A stretch of 64,000 bases of DNA from Siphonodentalium dalli (lineage: Eukaryota; Mollusca; Scaphopoda; Gadilida; Siphonodentaliidae), in assembly GCA_032622095.1 (NCBI GenBank), contig CP136067.1, forward strand, positions 181,632,556-181,696,555. Direction: 5' to 3'. The notes below the pieces were generated by a model. The model did not search any database, had not been told where the DNA came from, and was given only the letters and a program-made list of their open reading frames with translations. This document shows positions 1 to 10,812 of the stretch, in pieces (within the stretch, counting starts at the first letter, position 1; each line of letters starts with the position of its first letter). The translations under genes were made by a program, and so were the position numbers.

Positions 1-990
1 TTATAGGATGATACCGGCTTGTTGAGATTTCTCTGATAATTTGAGAGCGAGCTCATGTGATAACATTAATTCAATTGGGATTGCAAATATTCATTATAGC
101 GCCAAAAAATAATGCAGGTACAGCGTTGACATTAAAAAGAGTGACACCCCCCCCCCATTAATATATATGTTTCTCAAGCCAAAGGTTGAACAAGCTCCTA
201 ACTGTCACAAGCTTGAATTATAACATTTTTGGAGGAGGGCTGGTTCTCGAAAGCTTCCAATAACTAAGGGAGTTAATTGAATGTATCAGCCGGGATTATC
301 TGGGCAAGAATTACAATATATTGTTTTACTTAAATATTCCATAGTTGTAAATTTTGCGCATACATGTATAACTGTATAACACATGAGAGGAAAGGTGACG
401 TAGTTGGGAACTCGTAGCTAGGCAACCCTTTCGCCGAATAATGAAAAACAGCAACACCATGCATTCAAATTTAAAGCTGTATAATATGTTCATAATGATA
501 TGAATAGCATAAATTGCTGCATATTAGATTAATCACTCGTAGAAAACAGACACGACATACATGACTACGATATTTATAAAGCAGGGTGTCGGGACTCAGG
601 GTGCTGCATGCACACCCCCGTTGAGGAAATATGCAATGGTGAATTCGGTAGCTTCTGGGATAATATAGCTCCCTGTGCATGTTGGGGGTCATAGCCCCCT
701 GCGCTGGGGAAGAGGCCATCACTGGTATTAAGATCAATAGAAGACTGACAATGATTTAAACAGAACGTCGACCATTTGAGTTATCGCGCGAATAATTATT
801 TTAAGCGGCCTGACGACTTCGTCCCCGTCAACGGCTGTTCAGCGGTTCAGAGTTGAACACTGTGGTCAAACACAATAGCAATGATTGGGTTGTCAGCGGA
901 CACATATTATACGGTGTGTATGATCCATGTAAAACGCCAAATACACGATATTTACAGAGATTACATGCATGTGTGTATCCACCCTAAGTG
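1..990. other. upstream non-coding DNA, no gene seen
   Basis: AT-rich sequence with short ORFs only and no recognisable protein motif. A run of about ten C at 147-156 is one of several long homopolymer tracts of G or C in this genome. I see no structured repeat here. Confidence 0.5.
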
Positions 991-997
991 CGCATTT

Positions 998-1340
998 GTT
1001 ATAAAATACAAATCCAAAGCTGCACCTAGACTATGGAATTAGCTTCCAACAGACATTTGTACTGAGAGATGTTTCGAAATTTTCAGAAAAATCTTGAAAT
1101 CATAACACAATTGTTGGGGCAACATTACGGATAACTTTTATTATTAAGATATCGAATTTTTACTGCATCTGTTTTCCTGTCAATTTATTGTATACATGTA
1201 TTTTAGAATTGTACATACCGGTCACAGTTTTAGGTCAATATTTGCTTATATTTATATGTTTAAGATTGAACGAAAAGTGTTTTAGAGTATTGTATACAAT
1301 GGATTTTACGCTTTATAAAATTAATTATTACTAAAATTAT
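998..1340 (+). mobile_element. LINE ORF2 C-terminal remnant with 3' UTR
   Basis: Read from 998 in one frame, the sequence shows the typical end of a non-LTR retrotransposon ORF2: a PRLWN box, then LPTDI, then IFRKILKS, broken by one stop inside the box. The family motif is roughly A-P-x-L-W-N-x-L-P, followed by a short helix ending in FKxxLK. The AT-rich sequence to about 1340 fits a 3' UTR. Only the last 40 or so codons remain, so the clade cannot be assigned. The call rests on this short motif. Confidence 0.55.
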
Positions 1341-1606
1341 TATTATCAAAAACTTGTAAACACAATAATAGGTCAGTTTACTGGATGAGATCGCCAGTCC
1401 CAGGCCACCATGAAAATTTACGGTCATCGTGTAATTAATAGTAATTAATTTACGGCTCTGTTATTATGTAGCGCGCATGGGGATGACAGGAAGACGGTCT
1501 TTGAGACAATATCATCCCGACGATATATACTTCCACCCTTTTATTCATCTGTGACATCTGTTTGTATAGTCCAATCATTGGATTTCGTCAAATAATCCAA
1601 TATCCT

Positions 1607-1885
1607 CGCGCAAATACGCACATAATCGACATATACAGTGAAATAGGTACATAATGTGATTATTTGATTCTGAAATAAGAAGATAATGGAGTCATGTCCG
1701 TTATTTCGTTTTATGGCGCGAGCCGAAGTGAAAACACATGTTAAAGATCGTGCACCTGACATTTTGTGAGTTGGCTTATTTGTGTAATTGTCCGCACGTA
1801 ATCAGCTTAGAATAGCCTCATTATGAGTCGATAACTTGACTAAAACGTTCTCATTTTCGACACATTATCGACTCAAACTAAGGTG
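1607..1885 (-). repeat. dispersed repeat, copy 1 (inverted partner at 4046-4352)
   Basis: This stretch reappears in reverse complement at 4046-4352, including the segments around CACATAATCGACATATA, the GATTATTTGATTCTGAAATAAG block and the hairpin CCTCATTATGAGTCGATAA. Each copy holds an internal hairpin made of GAGTCGATAA/TTATCGACTC-type arms. The pair looks like two insertions of one non-autonomous element in opposite orientation. No coding content. Confidence 0.6.
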
Positions 1886-2249
1886 CGGATTTTCGGGAGA
1901 ATAGGCTGAATAATCAATCAAAGAGGAAATAATATCACACAGCTAGTAGATCTGTTGAGTCACTGAATTGTGTGTTAAGGAACAACTATGTGTTTTGGCT
2001 GCATTTAGCCCAATCACGTGTTGACCCAGTTCCGATTATTTCTCGGAACATCTTGATACAAGAAGCAAGAACATATTGGGACCAACAATCGGGATTCTTC
2101 AATCGACTCAACACATCTGCATTATTCTCGCAATGATATGTTTCAAAATAAGCTTATCTGAATCCCAACGATTGTGGAAACACATCTGATAGAGTTAGCT
2201 TCCCATCAGGGAACCTTAACGAGCGCACGGTCTCTCATTAGCGTGCTAT

Positions 2250-3330
2250 AACGACTTTCAAACTGTTTTGCGTCAACATGCCGAAAAAAGGACCGCGTGT
2301 ATTTGATCGATTGTATGGATGTTGTTCTTATAAAACGTTTCCTATTTGTGCAAGGTTAGAAAAGACTTCTATAGAGACTGCGGGGGTTTTCTTGCAGACG
2401 GTTTGAACCGTTGCTTTGTCGAATCTTGGAAGGTTCGAAGTGATACACAGGTGTATATCTATGCGGTAGCTATACATATAGTATACCTAAAATACATTTG
2501 AGTGTGCTGTTAATATCCCTATGGATTTGTTGGATAATATAGTTGGTCGAACTATGAGCTACGCCTTCGCCTGTGTCGTTATTCAAATCCACCAGAGTGT
2601 AAATCGAACCTGGTATCGAAATTAATAATCCAGAGCATCATATTGGTGTAATATAACGACTTTCAAACTGTTTTGCGTCAACATGCCGAAAAAAGGACAG
2701 CGTCTATTTGATCGATTGTATGGATGTTGTTCTTATAAAACGTTTCCTATTTGGGCAAGGTTAGATAAGACTTCTATAGAAAATGTGTGGGTTTTCTTGC
2801 AGACGGTTTAACCGGTTTGAGCCGTTCCTGTGACGAATCTTGGGAGGTTCGAAGTGATACGCAGGTGTATATACATGTGGTCGCTACATCTATATTATAC
2901 CTAACATGTATTCGAGTATGCTGTACTATCCCTATGGCGTTGTTGGGTAGTTGGCCGAAATTTAGGCTATACACGCCTTCGATGGTGTCGTTGTTCAAAT
3001 CAACATTGGTGCCAATCGGACCTGCTATCGATAATTAAGAATTCAGAGCATCTAATTGGAGTAATATAAGTAATTTCAGACTGTTTTGCGTCAACATACC
3101 GAAAAGAATGACTGGGCGTATTTCATCGATTGCATGGATGTTGTTCTTATAAAACGGTTCCAATGTGCGCAGAAATAGATAAGATTTCTATATATATATA
3201 CCGTCCATTGTGGGGGGGGGGGGGGGGTGTTCGTGCAGCCGTTTTTGTCGAATCTTTGTAGCTTCGAAGTGATACATCTGTATATGTCCATGCAGTTGTT
3301 ACATACATTATACATACCATCTTCCCACCT
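2250..3330 (+). repeat. tandem repeat, about 410 bp, three units
   Basis: The segment beginning ACGACTTTCAAACTGTTTTG recurs at 2251, 2656 and (diverged) 3068, a period of 405-412 bp. Units share CGAAAAAAGGAC, GGATGTTGTTCTTATAAAAC and the TCGAAGTGATACA segment. Unit 3 is shortened and carries a run of 16 G at 3212-3227. The small ORFs here follow the repeat and show no protein signature, so I treat all of it as non-coding satellite-like duplication. Confidence 0.7.
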
Positions 3331-4045
3331 TTATTTGATGTTCATACTCTCAGAACTTTGACTTCATAATGATGTCAGAAGGACGCAAAGCTCGATGTTG
3401 ATGCATTGATTACTTATCCAATTACCCATACCTCGCTAACTTATTGCCATAAGTCCTTCAAAGATAAACAACTCTAGAATGAGCATGCAATGGCCTGCAC
3501 ACACAAAAACAAAAACAAAACAAGCAAACACAAAAACATATGCGACAGCATCACGGGACTGTATATGCCAGTTCTCCTTCCTTGTTGAAAACACTTTCCT
3601 TATTGAACCTGAGTTATTGGGGTCTTATAAGTCGACACACCCGCTGCACAGATACTGTTGGAGGGAGAAGGATAACTCTAGAATAGATGGTCCATCAGTT
3701 ACAAACCTTTTAGGTGATATTCGCAGTGATATATATTTTTTTTTCTACACCAAATCCCATGTTATAAATGTTGAGTTTTCTGTTAGTTTTTTTTCTAATA
3801 AATTGGAGAATGCTGCATGCGATTTTCAACCAGATTATAGTCAAAATTTCCTAAACCAATGTTCCGCGTACCAGTTGAACCTTCTCTTTGTCATATAAGA
3901 GATTCAAAATAAAGTTGAACATTGAAACACGATACTAATTTTATATCACAGTAGTTAGTCGCCCTGAGGCATTTAAAGTGTATAACTATTCAGCCTGTTC
4001 TTTCAAAAACCCGCACATTATCTGCTTATAATAAAACTTGTTTTT
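3331..4045. other. non-coding stretch, no gene recognised
   Basis: A 139-codon ORF lies at 3479-3898, but it starts in an ACAAAAACAAAA run, has no recognisable domain and sits among repeats. I see no support for a gene. Confidence 0.4.
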
Positions 4046-4352
4046 TGGTAGTTAATCTGCTTAGAATCGCCTCATTTTGAGTCGATAGTGTGCTGAAAAT
4101 TAGAGATTTTTAGTCACATTATTGACTCATAATGAGGCTATTCTAATCAGGTAGTATGCGGGCAATGACACAAATAAGCCAACTCTCGATTGTTCAGGTG
4201 TACGCTCTGTAACATGTGTTTTCACTGTGGGCCCGCGCCATAAAACGCAATAACGGACATGACTGCATTATCTGCTTATTTCAGAATCAAATAATCACAT
4301 TATGTACCTATTTCACTTTATAGTTCGATTATGTGCGTATTTGTGCTAGGAC
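4046..4352 (+). repeat. dispersed repeat, copy 2
   Basis: Reverse-complement partner of 1607-1885. The internal hairpin (CCTCATTTTGAGTCGATAG ... TTGACTCATAATGAGG) lies at its left end, as expected from the opposite orientation. Confidence 0.6.
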
Positions 4353-4533
4353 ATGTTGGCGGAACCATAGCGCGTATTTATCAGCCTATTCTGGTCATCA
4401 AAAAATGTCAATCATGTGCAATTAACAATTAAACACCATAAAACCACCATATGTACGTTTCCTATATTAGAAAACAATTAGATCGGACCCAAGAGTCAAT
4501 TAACAGGATCAACAATTCCAATGATGACTTCTT

Positions 4534-4587
4534 ACAAAGAGCGTCCATGATTCCGTCGCCCAAAAGTGGTAGATCATAAAGAGCGTT
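4534..4587 (-). repeat. paired ATAAAGAGCGTT motif (minus-strand AACGCTCTTTAT)
   Basis: Two copies of the complement of AACGCTCTTTRT start 42 bp apart. The same pair with 41-42 bp spacing occurs at 18478, 19011, 21686, 22771 and 34726, with a 44-bp degenerate version at 47194. Its function is unknown. Confidence 0.5.
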
Positions 4588-4694
4588 CTCAATTATGAGC
4601 TTTCATTTTCTTTTTTCATGGTATAAGTGGACAATTGGCTTAAGAGATTCTGAATTATTTCGTGTCAAATCGAACCGTAGACCTAAAAAGTCAC

Positions 4695-5175
4695 TTTAAA
4701 GGCCCACTTTTTGAGTAACTGATTATTTTTTTATATGCCTTGATATTCGGTTTTAATAACAATCTATGCCATAAAATCTAATTAAAATACTATAATTCAT
4801 CACCATTTGAAACGTCTGTCTCAAAAGGTGCCCATAGCGAAATAGAAAACAGCTGAAATCATAGAAAGATTACCCCCGTTTTGGCTCCCAGAATGCAACA
4901 GATTTCGAACTAAAAATGTATTTTCAACGGAAGGGGAATAACTATCTTTAAGATTTAGAGTTATTCCCCCTCCATTGAAAATAATACAATTTGAACTACA
5001 ATCCAGATGAAAAAAGCACGTCAGTAACTCAGCAAAAACAACATGTTCAGAGTTTATTACGCCGGATAAGTTGATAACACAATGTTTTGGAGCTTCCTCT
5101 TTCAAATGGTATATAATATGGCATATATCTTATATATGTGATCTCTGAGGGTTCGAAAATTAAGTGGCACTTTAA
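4695..5175 (-). mobile_element. MITE, TTTAAAGGCCCACTT family, copy 1
   Basis: Begins TTTAAAGGCCCACTT and ends AAGTGGCACTTTAA, giving short terminal inverted repeats at a TTAA-like target. The interior, including a palindrome of GGGGAATAACT...AGTTATTCCCC (about 4930-4970), recurs in reverse orientation at 40776-41228. The element encodes nothing recognisable. Confidence 0.75.
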
Positions 5176-5880
5176 TGCAGTAATTCTGTAAGAAAACCTG
5201 GTAGAAGTTACACATATAATACGTACATCTAAATCTCCCAAATGGTCGACCGAAGTGCTTACGTGGTCAGATACGTATCCCGGCTTAGATTTGTTTCCGT
5301 TCTAATGTGTTACATCTTAGCCTTTATGCTCTTAACAACATCAGCATGGACACAATACCTGATTAGTAACAGTTTATTGTATATTATATGAAATCCACCT
5401 GATACACATGTTGAAACATTTTCAGGCCCATTTTGAACTATTTCGTATGCAAAAGCTGCAATAGCGTTTCAGATACGCTTTGTTAAGTCATATCTACTCC
5501 AATTATTTCTTACTAATCGACATAAAACACGACAAAACGACCAAACAGATCACGAAATAGCTGAGCACGTTTCTTCGATATATCTCGTGGTTTAGCAATC
5601 AGAAATGGTAAATGTTTTACCTGATTTCTCCGTGTGTATAAAACGATGTCTGTTTCGCCTTGAATGTATCATTACGCTTATCCGAGATAGTATGGACAGT
5701 ATAGACAATTTAGTGCTTTATATATAAATCGCAGCGCTAGCTGAATTAATCCACATACATCATAGTTACGGTGTCGCTGATTTCCAAGACTTGAATACGA
5801 TTCCAAATATCAGGAACTGTTCGATAATAGACGAAACGAAATTAGATGTAGATGTTGTATTTACACAATAAATATTACAA
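5176..5880. other. non-coding stretch
   Basis: AT-rich sequence without a supported ORF, repeat pair or RNA gene that I could recognise. Confidence 0.4.
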
Positions 5881-5881
5881 T

Positions 5882-6140
5882 ACTAGCTGATGCGCCAGAC
5901 TTCGTCCGGGTTATTTATGGATTTCTTTGTGATCGCCTCCGTCTGGAAAAAAAAAACATTGTTCGATTGGTCCAGAAACATGCCAATGCGAGCGTATGTG
6001 AGCGAGGTCAAGGGCACGGTCGTACGTGAAATTGGACCCGCCCATATTGTTCCCGGAATCAAAGTAGGCCCACATACCAAATTTGAGTCGGATCGGTCGA
6101 GCAGTTTTCGAGTCTATAACACACATACACACAAACAGGC
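5882..6140 (+). mobile_element. RTE/SINE-like tail repeat, copy 1
   Basis: Starts at CTAGCTG, has GACTTCGTCCGGG close to the 5' end, then the segments GAAATTGGACCCGCCCATA, AAATTTGAGTCGGATCGGTC and GAGCAGTTTTCGAGT, and ends in an ACACATACA tail. Similar units are at 6166 and 23726. The layout (CTAG start, 'cttcgtccgggc' box, short tandem tail) resembles the 3' ends of RTE-type LINEs and their SINEs in animals; the class is inference. Confidence 0.6.
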
Positions 6141-6165
6141 AGAAGTTATAAAATATATATAATAG

Positions 6166-6503
6166 ACTAGCTGTGCCCGACTTCGTCCGGGCTATTTAGG
6201 CTATTTATGTGAGCGTATATGAGCGATGTCAAGGTCAAGGACACGGTCGCACGTGAAATTGGACCCGTCCATATTGTTCCCAGGATCAAAGTAGGCCTAC
6301 ATACCAAATTTGAGTCGGATCGGTCGAGGTCCAGAAACATGCCTATATATATGAGCGTATATGAGCGAGACCAATGTCAAGGACACGGTCGCACGTGAAA
6401 TTGGACCCGCCCATATTGTTCTCCGGATCAAAGTAGGCCTATTACCAAATTTGAGTCGGATCGATCGAGCAGTTTTCGAGTTTATAACACACACACATAC
6501 ATC
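6166..6503 (+). mobile_element. RTE/SINE-like tail repeat, copy 2
   Basis: Second head-to-tail copy, starting CTAGCTGTGCCCGACTTCG. It contains an internal duplication: the GAAATTGGACCC...AAATTTGAGTCGGATCG block appears twice, at about 6256 and 6397. It ends in an ACACACATACATCC tail. Confidence 0.6.
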
Positions 6504-6744
6504 CGGACGGGCGCGAGACCATTAGCGCGATAACTCAAACAAATGTCAACCGACTTCATTCATATTTGGTATATGCAAGAATATATCGAACGAGTTCGAA
6601 AACCAGGTTTGTCCAAACTTTTATACGAGAGTTATGGGACTTAGTTTGTCTATTTTTTTAGCGATTTTGATCGTTCGCGACCGTTAGCGCGTTAACTCAA
6701 ATACACTATGGCCGATTTCAACGACATCCTTATGAGTCTAGCAT

Positions 6745-7192
6745 CACCTCTAGATGGGAGCTATCGAATTTGAACGATTTTCGATGAAGAACATCGCCGA
6801 TGGCAGCCATCTTGGATTTTTCTCTTTGCATCACTCTTTGGGTCCTCGGGTGACCTCTAGATGGGTGTGGTTAACATTTTTCCGAATTCTGTTAAAAAAT
6901 GGCTGCCAGCAGCCATCTTGGATGTTACTCTTTGTATGACTAAATCCTTTAGCACACCTTACATGTCAAATTTCTCATCCAATCGTCACCAAACTTCATA
7001 TGGATCCTCGGAGTGACCTCTAGATGGGTGCTTACCATTCTGCCGATTTCTGTTTTTAAAAAAACATGGATGGCTGCCAGTGGCCATCTTGGATTTTACA
7101 CTTTGTATCACTAACTTATTTAGCACCATTTACATGTCACATTTCTCACCAAATCGTCACCAAACTTCATATTGTTCTTCGGGGTGACCTGA
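6745..7192 (+). repeat. diverged tandem repeat with CCATCTTGGATTT core
   Basis: Three units start with CCTCTAGATGGG or its variant (about 6747, 6850, 7016). Each contains GGCAGCCATCTTGGAT-like sequence, and two contain TCGTCACCAAACTTCATAT followed by CGGxGTGACCT. Units are about 105-170 bp and well diverged. I see no coding potential. Confidence 0.55.
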
Positions 7193-7359
7193 GCCTATCT
7201 TTGTTCTGAAATTCTTAAAAAAAAAATAATACATGACTGCCAATAATTCTTTTGCGATAGATCCACTCTTTCAGGCAAAAAAAAAACTCGATGAGGGCCA
7301 TATTTCGATGCGAATCCCTTGTTAACATATGTTAAAGAGACAATAGCTTCTCACCTGCT

Positions 7360-8286
7360 GTAAATACAAACGGCAAATGCCAGTTTATATACCGTAACAT
7401 ATACAACACATGAAAGTTTCATGCACTATAGTGAATTAATATAGGTTTGCAACTTCCACAAGCAGGTTTATACATGAACAAATGCCAGTTTATATACCGT
7501 GACACATACAACACATGCAGGTTTCACTAGTGAAATTATTATAACTTAGCAACTTCCACAAGCAGGTTTATACATGAACATGAAAGGACAAATGCCAGTT
7601 TATATACCGTAACACATACAACACTTGCAGGTTTCACTAGTGAAATTATTATAACTTAGCAACTTCCACAAGCAGGTTTATACACGAACACGAAAGGCCA
7701 AATGCCAGTGTATATACCGTAACACATACAACACTTGCAGGTTTCACTAGTGAAATTATTATAACTTAGCAACTTCCACAAGCAGGTTTATACATGAACA
7801 TGAAAGGACAAATGCCAGTTTATATACCGTAATACATAGAACTATTAGAACACATGCAAGTGTATACATGTATACTGTAATACATAGAACAAATGCCAGT
7901 TTATATACCGTAACACATACAACACATGCAAGTTTCACTAGTGAAATGAATATAACTTAGCAACTTCCACAAGCAGGTTTATACACGAACACGAAAGGAC
8001 AAATGCCAGTTTATATACCGTAACACATACAACACATGAAAGTTTATATACCGTAATACATAGAACAAATGCCAGTGTATATACCGTAACACATACAACA
8101 TATGCAGGTTTCACTAGTGAAATAAATATAACTTAGCAACTTCCATAAGCAGGTTTATACACGAGCATGAAAGGACAAATGCCAGTATATATATACCGTA
8201 ACACATACAACACACGCAATTTCACTAGTGAAATTAATATAACTTAGCAACTTCCACAAGCAGGTTTATACATGTACATGAAATCA
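7360..8286 (+). repeat. tandem array, about 110-bp unit, about eight copies
   Basis: The box AATGCCAGTTTATATACCGT recurs at 7481, 7591, 7701, 7811, 7892, 8012, 8068 and 8178. Most spacings are 110 bp, with shortened units of 56-81 bp. Each full unit carries TTTCACTAGTGAAAT (itself a palindrome) and CTTCCACAAGCAGGTTTATAC. The flanks (CTCACCTGCTGTAAAT on the left; AAGGCGAATATGAA on the right) match sequence at 9550 and 10605, so the array appears to be the expanded core of a dispersed element. Confidence 0.75.
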
Positions 8287-8934
8287 TCAAGATGACACAA
8301 AGAACATTTGAATAAAAAGGCGAATATGAACAGGTTAGATAGATTTCTCAGAGTGCCGAGCGCTCATCTCCTATATATTTTGAGACTTCCGTATATAAAT
8401 ATAGATGTGTGTATATATATACTTTATAGAATCGAAAACTGTTGCACCGATCGAGACCAATCTTCCCATCTAAGGGTAAAACACGCGGCAATGGTCATCG
8501 CGGCGATTTGAGAAGCTCCCAGCACCCGTTCCCCACTCGCAGTCACAAAAAATGGCACTGTGGGGTTAAGCGCGTTGATATTTAAAGAGCGTTTGTATCC
8601 GCAATGTCGTTGATAAAGAGCGTATGCGTGTAATGTGATTCTTACGTCTGGGTCCACGCGTGGCTGTATCCAGACATGAGCGTGTTGTGTGATTCTTACG
8701 TACTTAGGGCTTCCAAGGAACGGGGGAGATTTTCATCGGGTCAGTTTTTCCGCCCGAGGTGATCTTCACCTTGAAACGGGTACCCACAAATGATATATAT
8801 GTATGTGTCCTTTATAGACTCGAACCGATTTAGCTCAAACTTGCTACCCACGGGAAGTGTCATGGACGGCTTAAATTGTGACCCAAACCTGACCTTGACC
8901 TTGAAAATGATCAATTCAAGGTCAAATCGGATAA
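8287..8934. other. non-coding stretch with repeat fragments
   Basis: Contains the AAGGCGAATATGAACAGGT fragment shared with 9714 and 10757, and TAAAGAGCGT twice (8583, 8614; 31-bp spacing). No gene is supported. Confidence 0.4.
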
Positions 8935-9150
8935 AATTGAAAAACAAAAAATTAAATTAAAAAATTCAAAAGGCACAATTAACTCATTGAAAAACAAAAA
9001 ATTAATTAAAAAATTAATTAAAAAAATTAATAAAAAAGCCTGAAAAAAGCCAGTAAATTAAAAAGGCACAATTAACTCATTGAAAAACAAAGAATTAAAT
9101 TAAAAAAATTATTAAAATAATTAATTAAAAAATAATTAATTAAAATTTTG
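8935..9150. repeat. low-complexity A/T repeat block
   Basis: CAATTAACTCATTGAAAAAC is repeated three times within a matrix of AATTAAATTAAAAAATT. Simple tandem low-complexity DNA. Confidence 0.6.
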
Positions 9151-9189
9151 TTAAATTGTCATGCTAGTATAACCTGCTAGTATATTATA

Positions 9190-9435
9190 CATGCGGACTG
9201 CCTAACATATTATATAGTTGCGTATATATTAGATGTGATAAATATGCCATATCGCGTTGTCAATTGTATTGGAGAAAAAATGACAAGAGGAAGGTCTAAT
9301 TCAGTGGAAGGTCTCTTCGCGTAGAAACAACCTACCAGGTTCTGGAAGCAACCGACAAACTTGTTACGATAATCGAATCATGTTGTGCAGGTGTATCACA
9401 AATCTGGGCTTACCGGAAATCGGATCAGCATCGAG

Positions 9436-9480
<45 letters not shown>

Positions 9481-9765
9481 TGGCCCAAATATTTCGCCAT
9501 CGAGTACGATTATCTTATATATTCAGCCAACAGCACCGTCATCTGCTCTCTAGAGTAAATAGATTCTCACCTGCTGTAAATGCAAACGGCAACTATCCGT
9601 TTATATATACACCATTACCCCTACAGCACATGAAAGTTTTACTTCCACAAGTATAGGTTTATACCTGAACGTGAAAGCACCAAGATGATGCAAATAACTT
9701 TCGAATCCAAAGGCGAATATGAAAACCAGGTGAGATCGTTTCCCCAGAGCCCCGTGCCTTCCATA
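9190..9765 (+). repeat. tandem duplication unit 1 (576 bp)
   Basis: Starts CATGCGGACTGCCTAACATA and ends before the next CATGCGGATTGCC at 9766. Contains a (TA)n tract at about 9437-9477, the CTCACCTGCTGTAAATGCAA box and the CACCAAGATGATGCAAATAA box. Unit 2 repeats the same order of blocks. Confidence 0.75.
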
Positions 9766-10812
9766 CATGCGGATTGCCTAACATATTATATAGTTGCGTA
9801 TTAGATGTGATAAATATGCCATATCGCGTTGTCAATTGTATTGGAGAAAAAATGACAAGAAGAAAGTCTAATTCAGTGGAATGTCTCTTCGAGCATGTTG
9901 TGCAGGTGTATCACAAAACAAAACAAAATCCGAGAATTTGTGGCCCGCCATATCAAATCCAGTCGTAAGTCGGGATTTTTTTACCCTGTGCCAATGCATT
10001 CTCTTATATATGCGAGTCGACCATAGGTCGCCTCGCATATATAAGAGAATGCATTGGCCTAACAATTTTTAACAATTTTAATACATTTTTCTTGTATTCT
10101 TTAACAATTTTATAATTTCACCCATACAGAGCCCCAGACAAACATGAGCAGACGACACTCTTCTATATGCTTCTATATATGTGTGGGGCTCCCTGCAGGG
10201 TAATGGATGTTTTTTACTTTATGTCCTAAAAATTGTAAGAAACATTTATTTTAAAAAAATGATAACAAATTGTTAGGCCAATGCATTCTCTTATATATGC
10301 GAGGCGACCTATGGTCGACTCGCATATATAAGAGAATGCATTGGCACAGGGTAAAAAAAATCCCGACTTACGACCATACCGGAAATCGGATCAGCATCGT
10401 GCTATATGTATAGTTCTTATTGTGTTGATGACGTTCAACACATCAAGAATTGTATACACAGCCACAGTGGTGCATGAATGACTCTTACCGTAGGTCCAAG
10501 CCATGCAACATATCAATGAGAAAAGTGGCCCAAATATTTCGCCATCGAGTACGATTTTCTTATATATTCAACCAACAGCACCGTCATCTACTCTCTAGAG
10601 TAAATAGATTCTCACCTGCCGTAAATGCAAACGGCAACTATCCGTTTATATATACACACCATTACCCCTACAGCACATGAAAGTTTTACTTCCACAAGTA
10701 TAGGTTTATACCTGAACGTGAAAGCACCAAGATGATGCAAATAACATTCGAATCCAAAGGCGAATATGAAAACCAGGTGAGATCGTTTCCCCAGAGCCCC
10801 GAGCCTTCCATA
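9766..10812 (+). repeat. tandem duplication unit 2, interrupted by a MITE
   Basis: Repeats the blocks of 9190-9765 in order, but is 1047 bp long because a palindromic MITE (9940-10374) and a further about 100-bp segment with GTGTTGATGACGTTCAACAC interrupt it. A third start (CATGCGGATTGCCTAACG) at 10813 diverges at once. Confidence 0.75.
9940..10374 (+). mobile_element. palindromic MITE, GTGACCCGCC family, copy A
   Basis: Begins GTGGCCCGCCATATCAAATC. It contains two large hairpins whose 26-nt arms start CCAATGCATTCTCTTATATA, at about 9987-10060 and 10278-10345, around a central region with ACAGAGCCCCAGACAAACAT. The right terminus is cut off after CCGACTTACGAC, so the last 20 or so bases of the inverted repeat are missing. 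Confidence 0.8.

Noticed and set aside
3479-3898. 139-codon ORF
   Set aside because: No domain, low-complexity start, surrounded by repeats; length is expected by chance in AT-rich DNA of this size.
7360-8286. CRISPR-like array
   Set aside because: Units are 110 bp, without distinct repeat and spacer parts, and the DNA is animal.
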